A DNA stretch of 64,000 nt. It comes from Bacteroidota bacterium (GTDB taxonomy: Bacteria; Bacteroidota; Bacteroidia; Chitinophagales; Chitinophagaceae). This document shows, piece after piece, positions 34,982-45,547 of the stretch (positions are counted from its first letter, which is position 1; every line of letters begins with the position of its first letter). The stretch spans positions 1 through 64,000 of the forward strand of contig JAGWUV010000014.1 in NCBI GenBank assembly GCA_028875875.1. Reading direction: 5' to 3'. A program made the translations under genes and the position numbers. The notes under the pieces are model-generated. The model did not search any database. It saw nothing but the letters and a program-made list of their open reading frames with translations, and was not told where the DNA came from.

Positions 34982-36721
34982 ATGCAAACTTTAGAAATCA
35001 CTAAAGAAAATACATCAGCCTCCAAAGAGCCTGTTACTATTACAGGTTCCCAGGCTGTGCTGGAAGCATTTATTGCCGAAGGTGTTAAAACAGTTTTTGG
35101 ATATCCCGGCGGTGCCATCATGCCTATTTATGATGCATTGTACGACTATACAGATAAATTAGATCATATCCTCGTTCGCCATGAACAAGGCGCCATTCAT
35201 GCAGCTCAGGGCTTTGCCCGCAGCAGTGGCAAAACAGGTATCGTGTTTGCAACCAGTGGCCCCGGTGCTACTAATCTTGTTACAGGATTGGCTGATGCAA
35301 TGATCGATTCAACACCATTGGTGTGTATTACCGGCCAGGTGTTTGCTCATTTATTGGGAACAGATGCTTTCCAGGAAACAGATGTGATCAATATTACCAC
35401 TCCAGTTACCAAGTGGAATTATCAAATTACTGATGCTAATGAAATTCCACATGTTCTGGCAAAAGCGTTCTACATTGCTAAAACAGGAAGGCCCGGACCC
35501 GTATTGATCGATATTACCAAAAATGCACAGCTTCAAAAAATAGAATATACAGGTTACGAAAAATGTAACCACATCAGAAGTTATCGTCCTAAACCCATTG
35601 TACGTAAGGAATATATTGAGCAAGCTGCTCAGCTGATCAATGAAGCCCAAAAACCTTTTGTCATTTTTGGCCAGGGGGTAATTCTGGGAAGAGCAGAAAA
35701 AGAATTCAAAGCCTTTATTGAGAAAGGTGGATTTCCTGCTGCATGGACTATTTTAGGTATGAGTGCGATTGATACTGATCATCCACTGGCAGTTGGTATG
35801 CTCGGTATGCATGGAAATTATGCTCCCAATGTACTAACTAACGAATGCGATGTGTTGATCGCTGTTGGTATGCGATTCGATGATCGTGTAACGGGGCGCC
35901 TCGACAAATATGCCAAACAAGCTAAAATTATTCATTTAGATATTGATCCTTCTGAAATTGACAAGAACGTTAAGACCACTGTTCCGGTTTGGGGAGATTG
36001 CAAAGAAACCTTACCTCAATTAATGCAACTGATTCAACCCAAAGATCACAGTGCCTGGTTACAGGAATTCAGGGCATTGGAAGCCAAAGAAGTGGAAGCC
36101 GTAATTCAGGAGGAGCTGAACCCTATCTCTGAAGTGATGACTATGGGTGAAGTGATCAAAACACTGAATGATTTAACCAACGGCGAAGCCATCATCGTTA
36201 CCGATGTTGGTCAGCACCAGATGGTGGCTTGCCGTTATGCCAAATTCAATCAATCAAAAAGCAACATCACATCGGGAGGTTTGGGAACGATGGGCTTTGC
36301 TTTACCGGCAGCGATCGGCGCTAAATATGGTGCCCCCAACCGAACTGTTGTTGCGGTAATTGGTGATGGTGGTTTTCAGATGACCTTACAGGAATTAGGA
36401 ACCATTATGCAGTTCGATGTTCCGGTGAAGATCATCATCCTGAATAACCAGTTCCTTGGAATGGTACGCCAATGGCAGCAATTATTCCACGACAAAAGAT
36501 ATTCTTTCGTGAATATTACAAGCCCCGATTTTGTACAAGTAGCCAAAGGTTATCACATCGATGGACAAAGTATTTCAAAAAGAGAACAACTGAAAGATGC
36601 ATTGCAAACTATGCTTAACCATGCAGGTTCTTACCTCTTGGAAGTGATGGTAGGCAAAGAGAATAACGTGTTCCCGATGGTACCGCAAGGTTGCAGTGTA
36701 AGTGAAATAAGGCTGAAATAA
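34982..36721 (+). CDS. ilvB: Acetolactate synthase, large (catalytic) subunit
   Basis: The 579-residue ThDP enzyme joins pyruvate to pyruvate or 2-oxobutyrate. It has the three-domain layout: N-terminal PYR domain with YPGGAIMPIYDAL and the catalytic glutamate in VRHEQGAIHAAQGFAR; central FAD-binding domain (GRPGPVLIDITKNAQ, GMLGMHG, GMRFDDRVTGRL); and C-terminal PP domain with the ThDP/Mg site GDGGFQMTLQEL and NNQFLGMVRQWQQLF. It works with the regulatory subunit encoded next. The FAD region and RQWQ identify a biosynthetic rather than a catabolic enzyme. Confidence 0.97.
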   Translation: MQTLEITKENTSASKEPVTITGSQAVLEAFIAEGVKTVFGYPGGAIMPIYDALYDYTDKLDHILVRHEQGAIHAAQGFARSSGKTGIVFATSGPGATNLVTGLADAMIDSTPLVCITGQVFAHLLGTDAFQETDVINITTPVTKWNYQITDANEIPHVLAKAFYIAKTGRPGPVLIDITKNAQLQKIEYTGYEKCNHIRSYRPKPIVRKEYIEQAAQLINEAQKPFVIFGQGVILGRAEKEFKAFIEKGGFPAAWTILGMSAIDTDHPLAVGMLGMHGNYAPNVLTNECDVLIAVGMRFDDRVTGRLDKYAKQAKIIHLDIDPSEIDKNVKTTVPVWGDCKETLPQLMQLIQPKDHSAWLQEFRALEAKEVEAVIQEELNPISEVMTMGEVIKTLNDLTNGEAIIVTDVGQHQMVACRYAKFNQSKSNITSGGLGTMGFALPAAIGAKYGAPNRTVVAVIGDGGFQMTLQELGTIMQFDVPVKIIILNNQFLGMVRQWQQLFHDKRYSFVNITSPDFVQVAKGYHIDGQSISKREQLKDALQTMLNHAGSYLLEVMVGKENNVFPMVPQGCSVSEIRLK

Positions 36722-36794
36722 ACACAATTCAAAAGTTAAAATAAACAGGCACAAGCCACTCGTTTTTAACTGCTCACTTTTGAAATCGTTACGT

Positions 36795-37382
36795 ATGAAA
36801 CAGGAATTTACCATAACAGTATATACAGAGAACCAGGTAGGTTTACTTAATCGTATTGCCATCATGTTCTCCAGAAGAAAGATCAACATCGAAAGCCTGA
36901 ATGTTTCGCCGTCAGAAGCAGAAGGCATTCATCGCTTCACCATCGTTATCAACGAATTTGAAGATGTGGTTCGTAAACTTTGCCGGCAGATTGAAAAACA
37001 GGTAGAAGTACTAAAAGCTTATTACAACACCAACGAAGAAATCGTTTGGCAGGAACTAGCTTTATACAAAGTGCCTACCGATCAGATTGCTGAGAAAGTA
37101 AAAGTAGAAAGGTTATTACGCAAGTATGGTGCACGGGCCGTTGTGATTCGTAAAGACTATACCGTTTTTGAAACTACAGGGCAGCGTGAAGAAACAGAAG
37201 CATTGATCAATGCATTGGCCCCATATGGTTTGATTGAATTTGTAAGAAGCGCCAGGGTAGCCATTATTAAATCAAGCAATGGTTTCCATGAAAAATTAAA
37301 AGAGTTTGAAGAAAGGGAGCCTGGTGAAGAAGTAATTGAAAACGAATTTTTAGACAAACAGCAAGAGGTGTTCTCCATGTAA
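36795..37382 (+). CDS. ilvN: Acetolactate synthase, small (regulatory) subunit
   Basis: The 195-residue protein starts at ATG 36795 (a TTG five codons earlier was rejected). The N-terminal ACT domain (residues ~3-80) contains FTITVYTENQVGLLNRIAIMFSRRKINIESLNV, the Val-binding region that gives feedback inhibition of the catalytic subunit. The C-terminal half (YGARAVVIRKDYTVFETTGQREETEALINAL) is the second ALS small-subunit domain. It is somewhat longer than the ~160-residue enterobacterial IlvH because of an extended charged tail. It follows ilvB by 73 bp. Confidence 0.95.
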   Translation: MKQEFTITVYTENQVGLLNRIAIMFSRRKINIESLNVSPSEAEGIHRFTIVINEFEDVVRKLCRQIEKQVEVLKAYYNTNEEIVWQELALYKVPTDQIAEKVKVERLLRKYGARAVVIRKDYTVFETTGQREETEALINALAPYGLIEFVRSARVAIIKSSNGFHEKLKEFEEREPGEEVIENEFLDKQQEVFSM

Positions 37383-37407
37383 TAGGGAAACACTAAGAAA
37401 GAATACC

Positions 37408-37875
37408 ATGCAAAACACATTAGCATATATTAAGAGAACAAGAGAGCAGTTCATCAAATTGGTAAACGAGTTAAGCGAAGAGCAGCTAAACAAAATTCCG
37501 GCAGGCTTTAGCAATAACATCGCCTGGAATTTTGGTCATATCATAGTCACTGTGCCTGTTCTTGCTTACCAGCGCTCTGGAGTGAATAAAGAAATCGTAG
37601 TTCCATTCCAGGAAAAATACCAGAAAGGAACCAGGCCGGAAAGCTTTATTTCAAAACAAGAAATAGCAACCTTACAGCAACAGTTAACAGATTCTATTGC
37701 TAGCATTGAGCTGGATATTTCTACAGGTAAGTTCAACACAATGGAAACATTTACTACGGCTACTTTCGGGTTACCTATCTCTTCCATTGAAGAAACATTG
37801 AACTGTATACTCGCACATGATGCCATGCATTATGGTTATGCACTAGCCATACGAAAAGCTGTACTCAACCAATAA
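37408..37875 (+). CDS. DinB-family (four-helix metal-binding) protein
   Basis: The 155-residue protein has the DinB/YfiT-like fold: helix 1 FIKLVNELSEEQLNKIPAG, the first metal histidine in IAWNFGHIIV, and the paired histidines in ILAHDAMHYGYALA near residue 140. These three His usually bind a divalent metal. Members include thiol transferases and stress-induced proteins, but most are uncharacterised. It sits between ilvN and ilvC on the same strand with gaps of only 25 and 51 bp, so it is co-transcribed with the branched-chain pathway; a role there is unknown. Confidence 0.88.
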   Translation: MQNTLAYIKRTREQFIKLVNELSEEQLNKIPAGFSNNIAWNFGHIIVTVPVLAYQRSGVNKEIVVPFQEKYQKGTRPESFISKQEIATLQQQLTDSIASIELDISTGKFNTMETFTTATFGLPISSIEETLNCILAHDAMHYGYALAIRKAVLNQ

Positions 37876-37926
37876 CAGAAACTAATAAAAAGTAAAACGT
37901 TAAACCAAATATCAAACAAGAACAAA

Positions 37927-39411
37927 ATGGCAAATTATTTTAACACGTTATCTCTTAGAGAAAAATTGAACCAGCTGGGCGTATGTGAGTTCATGGATAT
38001 CAGCCAGTTTAGCAATGGAGTAAATGCATTAAAGGGCAAAAAAATTGTAATAGTAGGATGCGGCGCACAGGGTTTAAACCAAGGTTTGAATTTAAGAGAT
38101 TCCGGTTTGGATGTTTCTTATGCTTTGCGTCAAGAAGCTATTGATGCAAAACGCCAGTCATGGAAGAATGCAACTGAAAATGGTTTTACCGTAGGAACTT
38201 ATGAAGCGTTGATACCTTCTGCAGATCTAGTAATCAACCTTACTCCCGATAAACAACATACTGCTGTTATCAATGCAGTAATGCCTTTGATGAAAAAAGG
38301 CGCTACCCTCGCCTATTCTCATGGTTTTAATATTGTAGAAGAAGGCATGCAGATTCGTAAAGACATTACCGTTATCATGGTAGCTCCTAAATGCCCCGGT
38401 TCCGAAGTACGTGCTGAATATGTAAGAGGCTTTGGCGTTCCTACCTTAATTGCCGTACACCCTGAGAATGATCCCGAAGGAAAAGGGTGGGAATTAGCAA
38501 AAGCTTATGCAGCAGGTACAGGCGGGCACAGAGCCGGTGTATTAAAATCTTCTTTTGTTGCAGAAGTAAAATCAGATTTGATGGGCGAACAAACCATCTT
38601 ATGTGGTTTGTTGCAAACTGGTTCTATCCTTTGTTTTGATAAAATGATTGAAAAAGGAATTGAATCAGGTTATGCTTCTAAATTAATTCAATACGGTTGG
38701 GAAGTGATCACAGAGGCCTTGAAACAAGGTGGCATCACTGCCATGATGGACAGGTTATCTAACCCTGCTAAGATCAAAGCTTTTGAAGTAGCAGAAGAAC
38801 TGAAAGCTATCATGCGTCCTTTATTCCAGAAACACCAGGATGATATTATGAGCGGTGAGTTTTCTAAAACAATGATGGAAGACTGGGCCAACGATGATAA
38901 GAACCTCTTAACATGGAGAGCGGCCACAGCAGAGACAGCTTTTGAAAAATCAACAGCAACTTCTGCAAAAATCGCTGAACAAGAATTCTTCGATAATGGT
39001 TTATTAATGGTGGCTATGGTTAAAGCAGGTGTGGAACTGGCTTTTGAAACAATGGTTGAATCTGGTATCAAAGCTGAATCTGCTTACTACGAATCATTAC
39101 ATGAAACGCCATTGATCGCTAACACTATCGCCCGTAAGAAATTATATGAGATGAACCGTGTGATCTCTGATACGGCTGAATATGGTTGCTATCTTTTCGA
39201 TCATGCATGTAAACCATTATTAGGCGATTTCATGAAGAAAGTAGAAACCAGCATCATTGGTAAAAACTTCAACGAAGGGAAAGACAACGGTGTTGATAAT
39301 AAGAAACTCATTGCAGTGAACAAAGCTATCCGTTCTCACCATATTGAAGTGGTGGGTGACACATTAAGACAGGCAATGACTGCCATGAAATCGATCAGCA
39401 ATATCGACTAA
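37927..39411 (+). CDS. ilvC: Ketol-acid reductoisomerase, class II (long form)
   Basis: The 494-residue enzyme isomerises and reduces acetolactate or acetohydroxybutyrate with NADPH and Mg2+. The N-terminal Rossmann domain shows [21 protein letters not shown] and ALRQEA (NADPH loop), followed by [10 protein letters not shown] and the metal-binding [16 protein letters not shown]. The length and the duplicated C-terminal knotted domain (DLMGEQ-type region plus [20 protein letters not shown]) place it in the class II form typical of E. coli (about 490 residues) rather than the ~330-residue class I form. Confidence 0.97.
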   Translation: MANYFNTLSLREKLNQLGVCEFMDISQFSNGVNALKGKKIVIVGCGAQGLNQGLNLRDSGLDVSYALRQEAIDAKRQSWKNATENGFTVGTYEALIPSADLVINLTPDKQHTAVINAVMPLMKKGATLAYSHGFNIVEEGMQIRKDITVIMVAPKCPGSEVRAEYVRGFGVPTLIAVHPENDPEGKGWELAKAYAAGTGGHRAGVLKSSFVAEVKSDLMGEQTILCGLLQTGSILCFDKMIEKGIESGYASKLIQYGWEVITEALKQGGITAMMDRLSNPAKIKAFEVAEELKAIMRPLFQKHQDDIMSGEFSKTMMEDWANDDKNLLTWRAATAETAFEKSTATSAKIAEQEFFDNGLLMVAMVKAGVELAFETMVESGIKAESAYYESLHETPLIANTIARKKLYEMNRVISDTAEYGCYLFDHACKPLLGDFMKKVETSIIGKNFNEGKDNGVDNKKLIAVNKAIRSHHIEVVGDTLRQAMTAMKSISNID

Positions 39412-39452
39412 TTAAAAAGCGTGACTGCTTTTTAAAGCCTCATTAAAAAACC

Positions 39453-40745
39453 ATGATAACTGAAACAAGGGATATAAAAAATATAGTAAAATCAGGCTCT
39501 TCCTTCGAGGCAGGGAGGCTTGATTTTATTGCTGCATCCCTGCGGCTGAATAAGGTAATTACCAAAACGCCGCTTCAGTTCAATCATAACTTATCAGCCC
39601 GGTTCCAATGTAATGTCTACCTGAAAAGAGAAGACTTACAAATTGTTCGCTCGTATAAACTTCGCGGCGCTTACAATATGATGAGCAGCTTAACTAAAGA
39701 GCAATTACAACGAGGCGTTGTTTGCGCTAGTGCAGGAAACCATGCTCAGGGTTTTGCCTACAGTTGTAAAAAGCTCAACACCCGTGGAGTGGTGTTTATG
39801 CCCATCATAACGCCCAGGCAAAAAGTAAATCAAACCAAAATGTTTGGTGGAGAAAATATTGAAATCAAACTGGTGGGAGATACTTTTGACGACTGTGCCA
39901 ACGCTGCTAAAGCATATACCGAAGAGAACAATATGGTATTTGTACCACCTTTTGATGATTACCGCATCATCGAAGGCCAGGGAACCGTTGGTAAAGAAAT
40001 ACTGGAAGAATTAACAGGTATCGATTATGTTTTTATTCCGGTAGGTGGTGGCGGGTTAAGTGCAGGTGTGGGCGCTTATTTCAAAACCTATTCACCACAA
40101 ACAAAAATGATTGGTACAGAGCCGGAAGGTGCACCATCTATGTACCAGGCGCTGCAAGCAGGCCATCCCGTTACATTAGAACACATTGACCGTTTTGTGG
40201 ATGGTGCCGCTGTAAAACGTGTGGGAGATATTCCTTTCTCCATTTGCAGCGAAGTGCTCGATGATATGCACTTAGTACCGGAAGGAAAAATTTGTTCCAC
40301 CATTTTGCAATTGTACAATGAAGATGCCATAGTGGTAGAACCTGCAGGTGCTTTAAGCATTGCTGCTTTAAGCTACTATGCGGAAGCTATCAAAGGCAAA
40401 ACAATAGTATGCATTGTAAGTGGCAGCAACAATGATATAGACAGGATGCCAGAGATAAAAGAGCGTTCTTTGCAATACGAAGGATTAAAGCATTACTTTT
40501 TAATTCGTTTTGCACAAAGGCCGGGTGCCCTCAAAGAATTCGTGAATAATGTGCTGGGACCAACAGATGATATTACCCGATTTGAATATATGCAGAAAAC
40601 CAATAAAGAAGCCGGCCCTGCATTGGTAGGAATAGAATTACAGGATTCAGCTGATTATGAACAGCTGATTACCAAGATGAAATGGTTTGGGATAGATTTT
40701 TCAGAGATCAATAAGAATGATACTCTTTTTGGTTATCTGATATGA
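39453..40745 (+). CDS. ilvA: Threonine dehydratase (biosynthetic)
   Basis: The 430-residue PLP enzyme converts threonine to 2-oxobutyrate, the entry step to isoleucine. It shows the fold type II core: PLP lysine in IVRSYKLRGAYNMM, substrate loop CASAGNHAQGFAYSC, the phosphate-binding glycine loop VGGGGLSAGVGAYF, and the serine-type site in VSGSNNDIDRM. Residues ~345-430 form a single C-terminal ACT-like regulatory domain (YFLIRFAQRPGALKEFV) expected to bind isoleucine. It closes the ilv operon; gltB follows after 117 bp. Confidence 0.95.
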   Translation: MITETRDIKNIVKSGSSFEAGRLDFIAASLRLNKVITKTPLQFNHNLSARFQCNVYLKREDLQIVRSYKLRGAYNMMSSLTKEQLQRGVVCASAGNHAQGFAYSCKKLNTRGVVFMPIITPRQKVNQTKMFGGENIEIKLVGDTFDDCANAAKAYTEENNMVFVPPFDDYRIIEGQGTVGKEILEELTGIDYVFIPVGGGGLSAGVGAYFKTYSPQTKMIGTEPEGAPSMYQALQAGHPVTLEHIDRFVDGAAVKRVGDIPFSICSEVLDDMHLVPEGKICSTILQLYNEDAIVVEPAGALSIAALSYYAEAIKGKTIVCIVSGSNNDIDRMPEIKERSLQYEGLKHYFLIRFAQRPGALKEFVNNVLGPTDDITRFEYMQKTNKEAGPALVGIELQDSADYEQLITKMKWFGIDFSEINKNDTLFGYLI

Positions 40746-40862
40746 ACATAGAAAATATATAATTAAACAAGCAAGGCAAATAATAACAATTTCGTAATTT
40801 TCCGCCCTTGCTTGCCGGGCTGCAAAGCCCTATTGATAACGTATTTTAACCAACATAGCGAT
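40746..40862 (+). promoter_or_regulatory. gltB upstream region with inverted repeat and GNRA hairpin
   Basis: CAAGCAAGG (40768-40776) and CCTTGCTTG (40806-40814) form a perfect 9-bp inverted repeat around TAATTTTC (40795-40802), a near match to the -7 consensus. GGGCT-GCAA-AGCCC (40817-40830) follows as a tight stem with a GNRA-type loop. The repeat could be an operator around the gltB promoter; no recognised regulator site was matched. Confidence 0.5.
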
Positions 40863-43800
40863 ATGGCAAGTAAAACAGGTTTATACCATCCTTCTTTCGA
40901 ACACGATGCATGTGGTATTGGTTTCGTGGCCAATATTAAAGGGAACAAATCTCACCAGAACATTTCAGATGCGTTAACCATCTTGGAAAATATGGAACAC
41001 CGTGGCGCCTGCGGATGCGAGGCTAACACCGGTGATGGTGCTGGTATTATGATCCAGGTTCCGCATGAATTCTTTTTTGATGAGTGTGTAAAACTCGGCG
41101 TGCACCTGCCTGCCTTTGGCAAGTATGGTGTAGGTGTTATCTTCTTCCCCAAAGACATTCGCTTAAAGGAAGAATGCAGAGACACTTTTAACCGTTGTGC
41201 AGAAACATTAGGCCTTGAAGTACTTGCTTACAGAAAGGTACCCGTAAACCCTACCGACATTGGGCCTACAGCCTTATCTGTAGAACCGGAAATGGAACAC
41301 GTGTTCATTGCATGTCCTGACCACATTTCTAACCCCGAAGATTTTGAAAGAAAGTTATTTGTTCTCCGCAATTATGCAAGCCATACGATTAACAACACAG
41401 TTAAAAAAGATAGTATTGGCTTCTACATGGCTTCTCTTTCCTACAAAACAATCGTTTATAAAGGCCAGTTAACCAGTCACCAGGTAAGAAATTATTTCCC
41501 TGATCTGAGCAATAAGCATGTAGTAAGTGCTTTTGGTTTGGTACACTCCCGTTTCGCTACCAATACATTTCCTTCGTGGAAACTGGCGCAACCATTCCGT
41601 TATATCGCTCACAATGGTGAAATCAACACTTTACAGGGTAACCTGAACTGGTTGAAGACAAACGAAAAAGGTTTCACTTCTCCATACTTCACAAGAGAAG
41701 AAATGGAAATGCTATTACCTGTTGTAACAGAGGGCCAGTCAGACTCTGCCTGTTTGGATAACATGATAGAACTGTTAACCATGTGCGGCAGAAGTTTACC
41801 ACATGTAATGATGATGCTCATCCCTGAAGCATGGGATGGCAACGATCAAATGGATCCGGTGAAAAAAGCCTTCTATGAATTCCACTCTGCATTTATGGAA
41901 CCTTGGGATGGCCCCGCTTCTATTTCATTCACCGATGGTAAGATCATAGGTGCTACATTGGATAGAAATGGCTTACGTCCTTCCCGTTATTGCGTAACTA
42001 CTGACGACAGGGTGATCATGGCTTCTGAAACCGGCGCATTACCTATTGATCAAAAATTAGTAAAAGAAAAAGGAAGGCTGCAACCTGGTAAGATGTTCGT
42101 GGTAGATATGGAGCAGGGAAGAATTATCAGTGATGATGAATTGAAAGAAACCATCTGCTCACAAAAACCTTATGGCGAGTGGCTGAATAAATATAAAATC
42201 CGTTTAGAAGAATTGCCTGAACCAAGGGTACAATTCTCTCACCTGGAACATGAGCAGATCTTCAAATACCAAAAAGCTTTTGGTTATTCTTCAGAAGACC
42301 TGGAGACTATCATTTCTCCAATGGCATTGGATGGTAAAGAACCGATCGGTTCAATGGGTACAGATACACCATTGGCAGTATTGAGCGATCAGCCCCAGCA
42401 CCTGAGTGCCTATTTCAAACAATTATTTGCACAGGTAACCAATCCGCCCATCGATCCTATCCGCGAAAGATTGGTGATGAGCCTTGCAACCTTTGCAGGT
42501 AATAACGGCAACCTGTTGATTGAAGATCCGCTGGATTGCCATAGCGTAGCATTAAAACATCCTGTATTAACCAACCATGAACTGGAAAAGATCAGGAGTA
42601 TTGATACAGGTATCTTCCAGGCTAAAACATTACAAACCTATTTCCGTGCCGATGGCAAACCGGGCTCTTTACAAAAAGGCCTTGACCGTTTGTGCCGTTA
42701 TGCGGTAGATGCAGTGGAAGATGGATTTGAAGTATTGATCTTATCAGATCGTGCGATTGATAGCGACCATGCTCCTATCCCATCATTATTAGCTTGTGCT
42801 GCGGTACATCATCATTTGATCCGTAAAGGCTATCGCGGACAAGTAGGTATTATTGTTGAAGCAGGCGATGTGTGGGAAGTGCACCATTTTGCATGCCTGA
42901 TCGGCTTCGGTGCCACTGCAATCAATCCATACCTGGCTGTCTCTACCATCCGCGATATGAAACTGGATGGCAGATTGAAAACAGATTTGGATCCTGAGCA
43001 ACTGAAGAAAAATTATGTAAAAGCTGTTTGTGATGGCTTGTTGAAAGTATTCAGTAAAATGGGGATTTCAACACTGCAATCTTACCAGGGTGCTCAGATT
43101 TTCGAGATCGTTGGTTTGAATAAACAAGTAGTTGATAAATACTTCACAGGTACCACTTCACGTATTGAAGGAATGGGCCTTGATGAAATTGCCAAAGAAG
43201 TGCTGGCGAAACACTTCCTAGCCTTCAGCAATAAAGAAATACCTGTACAACGCTTACCTGTTGGTGGTTTATACCAATGGAAACGTAAAGGTGAGTTTCA
43301 CCTGTTCAATCCGCAAACCATTCACTTGTTGCAATATTCAACTAAGATGAATGATTACAATACTTTCAAAAAGTATTCTAAACTGGTAAACGATCAGAGC
43401 GAAAAAGCCTGCACTTTAAGAAGCTTACTGCAATTCAAACGTACTCGTCCTTCTATTTCTATTGATGAAGTAGAACCTGCTGAGAATATTTATAAACGCT
43501 TCGCCACCGGTGCCATGAGCTTTGGTTCAATTTCTCACGAAGCACACAGCACGCTGGCTATTGCCATGAACCGCTTAGGTGGTAAGAGCAATACCGGTGA
43601 AGGTGGTGAAGATGAAATCCGTTACGAAAAATTACCTAACGGTGATAGCATGAGAAGTGCTATCAAACAGGTAGCCTCTGCACGTTTTGGTGTAACAAGC
43701 TTGTACTTAACTGAAGCTGATGAGTTACAGATTAAAATGGCACAAGGTGCTAAGCCGGGTGAAGGCGGACAATTACCCGGACATAAAGTAGATGAGTGGA

Positions 43801-45380
43801 TCGGTAAGGTTCGTCACTCTACACCAGGTGTAGGTTTGATCTCTCCTCCTCCGCACCATGATATTTATTCCATTGAAGATCTGGCTCAGTTGATCTTCGA
43901 CCTGAAGAATGCAAACCGTGCTGCACGTATCAACGTTAAGCTGGTATCTAAGGCCGGTGTGGGTACTATTGCTGCAGGTGTTGCCAAAGCAAAAGCTGAT
44001 GTGATATTGATTGCTGGTCACGATGGTGGTACAGGTGCCTCTCCGATCAGTTCTATTAAACATACTGGTTTGCCATGGGAATTAGGCTTAGCCGAAACAC
44101 ATCAAACCCTTGTTAGAAACAAACTCAGAAGCCGTGTGACGGTGCAGGCCGATGGACAAATGAAAACAGGCCGAGACATTGCCATTGCTGCATTATTAGG
44201 TGCGGAAGAATGGGGCGTAGCTACTGCGGCTCTTGTTGTGGAAGGTTGTATCATGATGCGTAAGTGCCATTTGAATACTTGTCCTGTTGGTGTGGCTACC
44301 CAAGATCCTGAATTGAGAAAGAGATTTACGGGCAATGCAGATCATGTGGTGAACTTCTTCCACTTCATTGTACAGGAATTAAGAGAGATCATGGCTGAAT
44401 TAGGTTTCAAAACAGTGAACGAAATGATCGGTCAGGTTGAGAACCTCGCAGTAAGAGATAATATTGCACACTGGAAATATGCGAAGCTCGACCTGTCTCC
44501 TATCTTATACCGCGAACCTGCTTCTCCTTATGTTGGTTTATACAAACAAGAAGAACAAGATCATGGATTAACTAATGTGTTAGACTGGCAATTGCTTGAA
44601 GCAGCTAAGCCTGCTATCGAAACCGGAAAAGCGATCAAAGCAGCCTTCAATATTAAGAATACCGATAGAACCGTTGGTGCCATTGTATCGAACGAAATCA
44701 CTAAAGTATACCGTTCCAATGGATTACCTACCGATACCGTACACTTTAAACTTACAGGAACTGCAGGTCAAAGCTTTGGTGCCTTCAACACAAAGGGTAT
44801 CACGTTAGAACTGGAAGGTGATGCGAACGACTACTTCGGTAAAGGGTTAAGCGGTGCCAGGTTAATTGTATATCCTGCTAAGGAAGCAACTTTCACTCCT
44901 GAAGATAATATCATCATTGGTAATGTAGCTTTCTATGGCGCTACTGATGGTGAGGCCTTTATCCGCGGCAAGGCTGGAGAACGTTTCGCTGTTCGTAACT
45001 CAGGTGCTACTGCGGTGGTAGAAGGTGTAGGCGACCATGGTTGCGAATACATGACAGGCGGCCGTGTAGTGATACTCGGTGATACCGGAAGAAACTTTGC
45101 CGCTGGTATGAGTGGTGGTATTGCTTATGTGTACGATGTGAAAAACATATTCGCTACCAATTGCAATACTGAGATGGTTGACCTTGATCCTGTTGGGGAA
45201 GATGATATTGATGAACTGAAATCAATGATCCAAAAACACTTTGACAATACCGGAAGTACTGTAGCCAAGTTTATCTTAAAAGACTTCGACAACCAGTTAC
45301 AACACTTTATCAAAGTATTCCCAAGAGATTACAAAAAGGTTTTAATAGAAAAGAAAACCAAGGTAAAGGTGAGCAAATAG
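40863..45380 (+). CDS. gltB: Glutamate synthase, large (alpha) subunit
   Basis: The 1505-residue enzyme transfers the amide nitrogen of glutamine to 2-oxoglutarate. The start at ATG 40863 gives [16 protein letters not shown] before the catalytic cysteine of CGIGFVANI, so a 16-residue propeptide is removed to expose the class II glutaminase Cys. Domains in order: glutamine amidotransferase (to ~residue 430, with [10 protein letters not shown]), central linker domain, FMN-binding synthase domain with the 3Fe-4S cysteines in [13 protein letters not shown], and the C-terminal GXGXG beta-helix ([22 protein letters not shown]). The upstream in-frame start at 40812 lies in the leader and was rejected. 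Confidence 0.97.
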   Translation: MASKTGLYHPSFEHDACGIGFVANIKGNKSHQNISDALTILENMEHRGACGCEANTGDGAGIMIQVPHEFFFDECVKLGVHLPAFGKYGVGVIFFPKDIRLKEECRDTFNRCAETLGLEVLAYRKVPVNPTDIGPTALSVEPEMEHVFIACPDHISNPEDFERKLFVLRNYASHTINNTVKKDSIGFYMASLSYKTIVYKGQLTSHQVRNYFPDLSNKHVVSAFGLVHSRFATNTFPSWKLAQPFRYIAHNGEINTLQGNLNWLKTNEKGFTSPYFTREEMEMLLPVVTEGQSDSACLDNMIELLTMCGRSLPHVMMMLIPEAWDGNDQMDPVKKAFYEFHSAFMEPWDGPASISFTDGKIIGATLDRNGLRPSRYCVTTDDRVIMASETGALPIDQKLVKEKGRLQPGKMFVVDMEQGRIISDDELKETICSQKPYGEWLNKYKIRLEELPEPRVQFSHLEHEQIFKYQKAFGYSSEDLETIISPMALDGKEPIGSMGTDTPLAVLSDQPQHLSAYFKQLFAQVTNPPIDPIRERLVMSLATFAGNNGNLLIEDPLDCHSVALKHPVLTNHELEKIRSIDTGIFQAKTLQTYFRADGKPGSLQKGLDRLCRYAVDAVEDGFEVLILSDRAIDSDHAPIPSLLACAAVHHHLIRKGYRGQVGIIVEAGDVWEVHHFACLIGFGATAINPYLAVSTIRDMKLDGRLKTDLDPEQLKKNYVKAVCDGLLKVFSKMGISTLQSYQGAQIFEIVGLNKQVVDKYFTGTTSRIEGMGLDEIAKEVLAKHFLAFSNKEIPVQRLPVGGLYQWKRKGEFHLFNPQTIHLLQYSTKMNDYNTFKKYSKLVNDQSEKACTLRSLLQFKRTRPSISIDEVEPAENIYKRFATGAMSFGSISHEAHSTLAIAMNRLGGKSNTGEGGEDEIRYEKLPNGDSMRSAIKQVASARFGVTSLYLTEADELQIKMAQGAKPGEGGQLPGHKVDEWIGKVRHSTPGVGLISPPPHHDIYSIEDLAQLIFDLKNANRAARINVKLVSKAGVGTIAAGVAKAKADVILIAGHDGGTGASPISSIKHTGLPWELGLAETHQTLVRNKLRSRVTVQADGQMKTGRDIAIAALLGAEEWGVATAALVVEGCIMMRKCHLNTCPVGVATQDPELRKRFTGNADHVVNFFHFIVQELREIMAELGFKTVNEMIGQVENLAVRDNIAHWKYAKLDLSPILYREPASPYVGLYKQEEQDHGLTNVLDWQLLEAAKPAIETGKAIKAAFNIKNTDRTVGAIVSNEITKVYRSNGLPTDTVHFKLTGTAGQSFGAFNTKGITLELEGDANDYFGKGLSGARLIVYPAKEATFTPEDNIIIGNVAFYGATDGEAFIRGKAGERFAVRNSGATAVVEGVGDHGCEYMTGGRVVILGDTGRNFAAGMSGGIAYVYDVKNIFATNCNTEMVDLDPVGEDDIDELKSMIQKHFDNTGSTVAKFILKDFDNQLQHFIKVFPRDYKKVLIEKKTKVKVSK

Positions 45381-45458
45381 TTCGCTGATCAGCTGCGGTT
45401 GTGTCACTCACTGCAACGTTCTGAACTTTACCCAGCAAGGCTGAACAAGGAACAAAAA

Positions 45459-45510
45459 GTACAAGTGTGCGACGCAACGGCAGCCGATAAAAGCACTAAT
45501 GCCGATAACA
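45459..45510 (+). repeat. Dispersed intergenic repeat, copy 4 (within gltBD)
   Basis: GTACAAGTGTGCGACGCAAC (45459-45478) followed by two GCCGAT units 19 bp apart, in alignment with the ilvE-ilvD copy where the same two places read GTTGAT. The preceding bases (GAACAAAAA) match the copy behind mgtE. Confidence 0.8.
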
Positions 45511-45547
45511 AAAACAAACAACGTAAAACTTAAAACATACAACGTAA

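Noticed and set aside
40812-40862. Longer gltB N-terminus
   Set aside because: It would cover the GNRA hairpin and gives a non-conserved extension; ATG 40863 gives a normal propeptide before the catalytic Cys.
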